DNA of 5,613 nt, taken from contig JANXLW010000117.1 in assembly GCA_025354965.1 (NCBI GenBank), positions 1 through 5,613 of the forward strand. Direction: 5' to 3'. Each line of letters opens with the position of its first letter. The stretch's first letter is position 1. Below the pieces are notes generated by a model that was given only the letters and a program-made list of their open reading frames with translations, was not told the origin of the DNA and ran no database searches. Positions 4,250-5,613 of this stretch are shown here, in pieces. Made by a program: the position numbers and the translations under genes. The stretch is from Betaproteobacteria bacterium. GTDB lineage: Bacteria; Pseudomonadota; Gammaproteobacteria; Burkholderiales; Burkholderiaceae_C.

Positions 4250-4504
4250 CTACCACTGCGCCTTGGCTGCGACGGTGGGCGTGGCCGTTGCCTTGTTCTG
4301 AATGAGCAGCTCTAGCCCCAAGGCAGCGCACACCGCCAGCAATTGTTTCAGATTGATGGAAGCGGGGGCTAGCTCCATGGCCGACATCCGGCTCTGGCTG
4401 ATGCCCAGCCGCTGGGCCAGCGCAGTCTGGGACAAATGCTCTGATTTTCGAGCCGACTGCAGGAGCGGGCCCATTTGTTCGGGGATGGAGAGGATTTGCT
4501 TCAT
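4250..4504 (-). CDS. hipB: HipB antitoxin and transcriptional repressor (Xre-type HTH)
   Basis: An 84-residue protein near the length of Escherichia coli HipB (88). It carries a Cro/CI-type helix-turn-helix: LSQTALAQRLGISQSRMSAM (24-43), with the recognition helix around S36-E44. A conserved LKQLLAVCAALGLELLIQ segment (52-69) matches the HipB dimer core. The C-terminal tail (KATATPTVAAKAQW) is likely disordered and ends in Trp. In Escherichia coli HipB the tail also ends in a Trp that docks on HipA, so the terminal W84 supports true toxin binding. HipB dimers repress their own promoter and neutralise HipA. The gene is first in the operon, with a TAG 3 bp before the hipA ATG. A strong -35 and flanking inverted repeats lie upstream. 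I see no strong shine-dalgarno (CCCCGAGACTCTG before ATG; GAG about 7 bp away). Confidence 0.93.
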   Translation of the reverse strand: MKQILSIPEQMGPLLQSARKSEHLSQTALAQRLGISQSRMSAMELAPASINLKQLLAVCAALGLELLIQNKATATPTVAAKAQW

Positions 4505-4530
4505 CAGAGTCTCGGGGTTTGTTGGTGCGC

Positions 4531-4632
4531 TCAGATGTTACCTGCCACACGGCTATTTACGTTTTACTCTTATAACTAGTAATTGTCAAATACCAGTTTT
4601 AAGGGTAAATGACAGTCGCTGGTTACATCTGA
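4531..4632. promoter_or_regulatory. 12-bp inverted repeat bracketing the hipBA promoter (candidate HipB operators)
   Basis: TCAGATGTTACC (4531-4542) recurs as its reverse complement, with one mismatch, at 4621-4632 (GGTTACATCTGA). The arms lie on either side of the predicted -35/-10, and the pair is centred within a few bases of the promoter spacer. ATTTAC (4555-4560) and GTAAAT (4605-4610) form an inner, almost concentric pair. HipB-type repressors bind several operators around their promoter, so these are good candidates. The sequence differs from the Escherichia coli TATCC-N8-GGATA operator. Confidence 0.42.
4561..4589 (-). promoter_or_regulatory. hipBA promoter
   Basis: On the minus strand a perfect -35 TTGACA (4589-4584) is followed after 17 bp by TAAAAC (4566-4561), a 4/6 -10 match. 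Transcription would begin near 4553, giving a leader of about 50 nt before hipB. A weaker alternative -10 (TATAAG) has too short a spacer. Confidence 0.58.
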
Positions 4633-4714
4633 TTGCCCTCTGTCATCAATCTTTACTCAGCAGGCTGTCGCAAAACTCGTCCTGGCGCGTTGTATGAGCA
4701 CTGCAACCAACAAC

Positions 4715-4718
4715 GAGG
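4715..4718 (+). promoter_or_regulatory. Ribosome binding site of the secreted-protein gene
   Basis: GAGG lies 6 bp before the ATG at 4725 (GAGGAAAGATATG). It fixes the start and places the hydrophobic signal segment at residues 23-36, as expected for a Sec signal peptide. Confidence 0.75.
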
Positions 4719-4724
4719 AAAGAT

Positions 4725-5228
4725 ATGCCGAACACCCATTTGCAAAATCAGGTTGACAACGGCCCGCAAACCGGTAACAGCAAGGTGCGCTGGTTTGCGC
4801 TGCCCGCCGCCGCGCTGGTACTTGCCTTCGCTGGCGCCGCTCAGGCGCAGAGTTATATGAACTTGACCATTGGTGGCGCTTTCGCTCCTGGCGTGTATGG
4901 CCAGATTGCCATCGGCGACAACCCGCCCCCGCCCGTTATCAATGTGCAGCCAGTCATCGTTGGCCGGCCCATCTACGGCGCACCAGTGATGTACTTGCAC
5001 GTGTCACCGCAGGAGCACAAACATTGGGGCCGCTATTGCGTGCGCTATCAGGCGTGCGGCCGCCCGGTTCAATTTGTCGTGGTCAATCAACAAAATCGCT
5101 GGTGGGAAAATCACAATGTAAATGCGCGAGGCGAAGGTTACTACCGTCAACCCGAATATCGTCACGACAACCGTCGCGACCAACGGGACAGCGACCGGCA
5201 CGACAACCGGGACGAAAATCGTCATTAA
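4725..5228 (+). CDS. Small secreted protein with Cys pair and His/Asp/Arg-rich tail, function unknown
   Basis: A 167-residue protein with a clear Sec signal peptide. It has a polar N-region with K20 and R22, a hydrophobic core (WFALPAAALVLAFAG, 23-37) and a signal peptidase I site AQA-QS after residue 41. The mature part has a beta-type stretch with GVYGQIAIGDNPPPPVINVQ (56-75), then RPIYGAPVMYLHV. A second conserved-looking block follows, HWGRYCVRYQACGRPVQFVV (100-119). Its two Cys (C105, C111) could form a disulfide in the periplasm. It matches the general pattern of uncharacterised secreted proteins I associate with Burkholderiales, 'GVYG.I.IG..PPPPVI...W...C..Y.ACG.PV.FV', but I can name no function. 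The last 25 or so residues are almost only R, H, D, N, Q and E, including RHDNR twice. The tail could bind metal or nucleic acid, which is speculation. It is divergent from hipB, and its TAA overlaps the stop of the next, convergent gene. Confidence 0.87.
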   Translation: MPNTHLQNQVDNGPQTGNSKVRWFALPAAALVLAFAGAAQAQSYMNLTIGGAFAPGVYGQIAIGDNPPPPVINVQPVIVGRPIYGAPVMYLHVSPQEHKHWGRYCVRYQACGRPVQFVVVNQQNRWWENHNVNARGEGYYRQPEYRHDNRRDQRDSDRHDNRDENRH

Positions 5229-5613
5229 CTCAGCGGCGCCAACAAACCGGCCTTCACCGTTGGGTAGCGCAAGCGCAGCCGCAGTTCACGTTTAAGGCGC
5301 GCGTTGTCCATGCGGCGCGACTCGCTCATGAAGCTGAGCAGCATCAACGGTAATTTCTCCTTCGCCGAGTTTCGAGCCACGCGTGGCGCACGTGGCAAGC
5401 CATATAAATCGGCGGCCAGATCAAAATAATCACCCATCTTGAGAACGGTGTCGTCATTGACGTTGTAGACACGCTGCGGCTTGCCACGCCACAAGGCAGC
5501 GACGCAGGCACGCGCCAGGTCGTCGGCATGAATATGGTTGGTGTAGACGTCATCGCGTGCCCGCAGTACCGGCGTGCCTTTTTGCAAGCGCTCACGCGGC
5601 GTGCCACCGGCCC
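5225..5613 (-). CDS. NAD-dependent epimerase/dehydratase (extended SDR), C-terminal part
   Basis: The minus strand is open from the right edge to a TAA at 5227-5225: 128 complete codons of the C-terminal region, so the start and the Rossmann nucleotide-binding half are outside the window. PVLRARDDVYTNHIHADDLA and CVAALWRGKPQRVYNVNDD contain the 'H.DDLA.A...AL' and 'YNV.DD' elements typical of the substrate-side domain in extended short-chain dehydrogenases acting on nucleotide sugars or related substrates. They are followed by MGDYFDLAADLYGLPRAPR and a basic C-terminus (NARLKRELRLRLRYPTVKAG), also usual for this group. A TTG at 5587 is not the likely start, because GGTPRERLQKG just upstream fits the family and continues off the edge. 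Substrate is unknown. The gene converges on the secreted-protein gene with a 4-bp overlap of the stop codons. Confidence 0.88.
   Translation of the reverse strand, partial: AGGTPRERLQKGTPVLRARDDVYTNHIHADDLARACVAALWRGKPQRVYNVNDDTVLKMGDYFDLAADLYGLPRAPRVARNSAKEKLPLMLLSFMSESRRMDNARLKRELRLRLRYPTVKAGLLAPLS

Noticed and set aside
4062..4550. A 162-codon minus-strand frame across hipB and the 5' end of hipA
   Set aside because: It runs out of frame with both genes, which are clear family members, and its composition (Pro, Arg, Gly, His) is typical of a frame shadow.

Overview
The window looks like accessory DNA from a betaproteobacterium, most likely Burkholderiales. This is inferred from the style of several proteins: a secreted Pro/His/Arg-rich hypothetical protein, an SDR epimerase, an IS3-type transposase tail and BrnT/BrnA. 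No taxonomic marker other than a tRNA is present, so genus cannot be assigned.

Layout. Positions 1-474 (minus) hold most of a nitroreductase-family gene that runs off the left edge. About 640 bp of mostly decayed sequence follows, including the last 48 codons of an IS3-family transposase (739-885). A complete tRNA-Lys(CTT) lies at 1116-1191. The 45 bp from its anticodon loop to the encoded CCA are repeated perfectly at 2857-2901. The pair reads as the two attachment sites of an element integrated into the tRNA 3' end.

The 1.7 kb islet between the repeats carries no integrase gene. Its only intact recognisable cargo is a brnTA toxin-antitoxin pair (minus strand). Beside it are the N-terminal tip of a MobF/TrwC-type conjugative relaxase (minus, double-tyrosine motif still readable) and a piece of a bacterial reverse transcriptase (plus, retron/DRT-like). 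These two fragments point away from a shared breakpoint near 2550. Short CGTAGC repeats near both ends and an exact IHF-consensus match close to the right att core resemble the arms of a tyrosine-recombinase attachment site. The simplest reading is a collapsed conjugative or defence-type island that kept its ends and its addiction module but lost its integration genes (CIME-like).

Right of the islet, and almost touching its right att repeat, is a complete hipBA operon (minus): HipB regulator/antitoxin and HipA Ser/Thr kinase toxin, 3 bp apart. Its promoter lies between two arms of a 12-bp inverted repeat. Divergent from hipB is a gene for a small secreted protein with a His/Asp/Arg-rich tail. 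Its stop codon overlaps the stop of a convergent, 5'-truncated NAD-dependent epimerase/dehydratase gene at the right edge.

Two unrelated toxin-antitoxin systems therefore flank the right att site of one tRNA locus. The strongest unusual signals are the integrase-less islet with retained recombination architecture and the reverse transcriptase and relaxase debris inside it.
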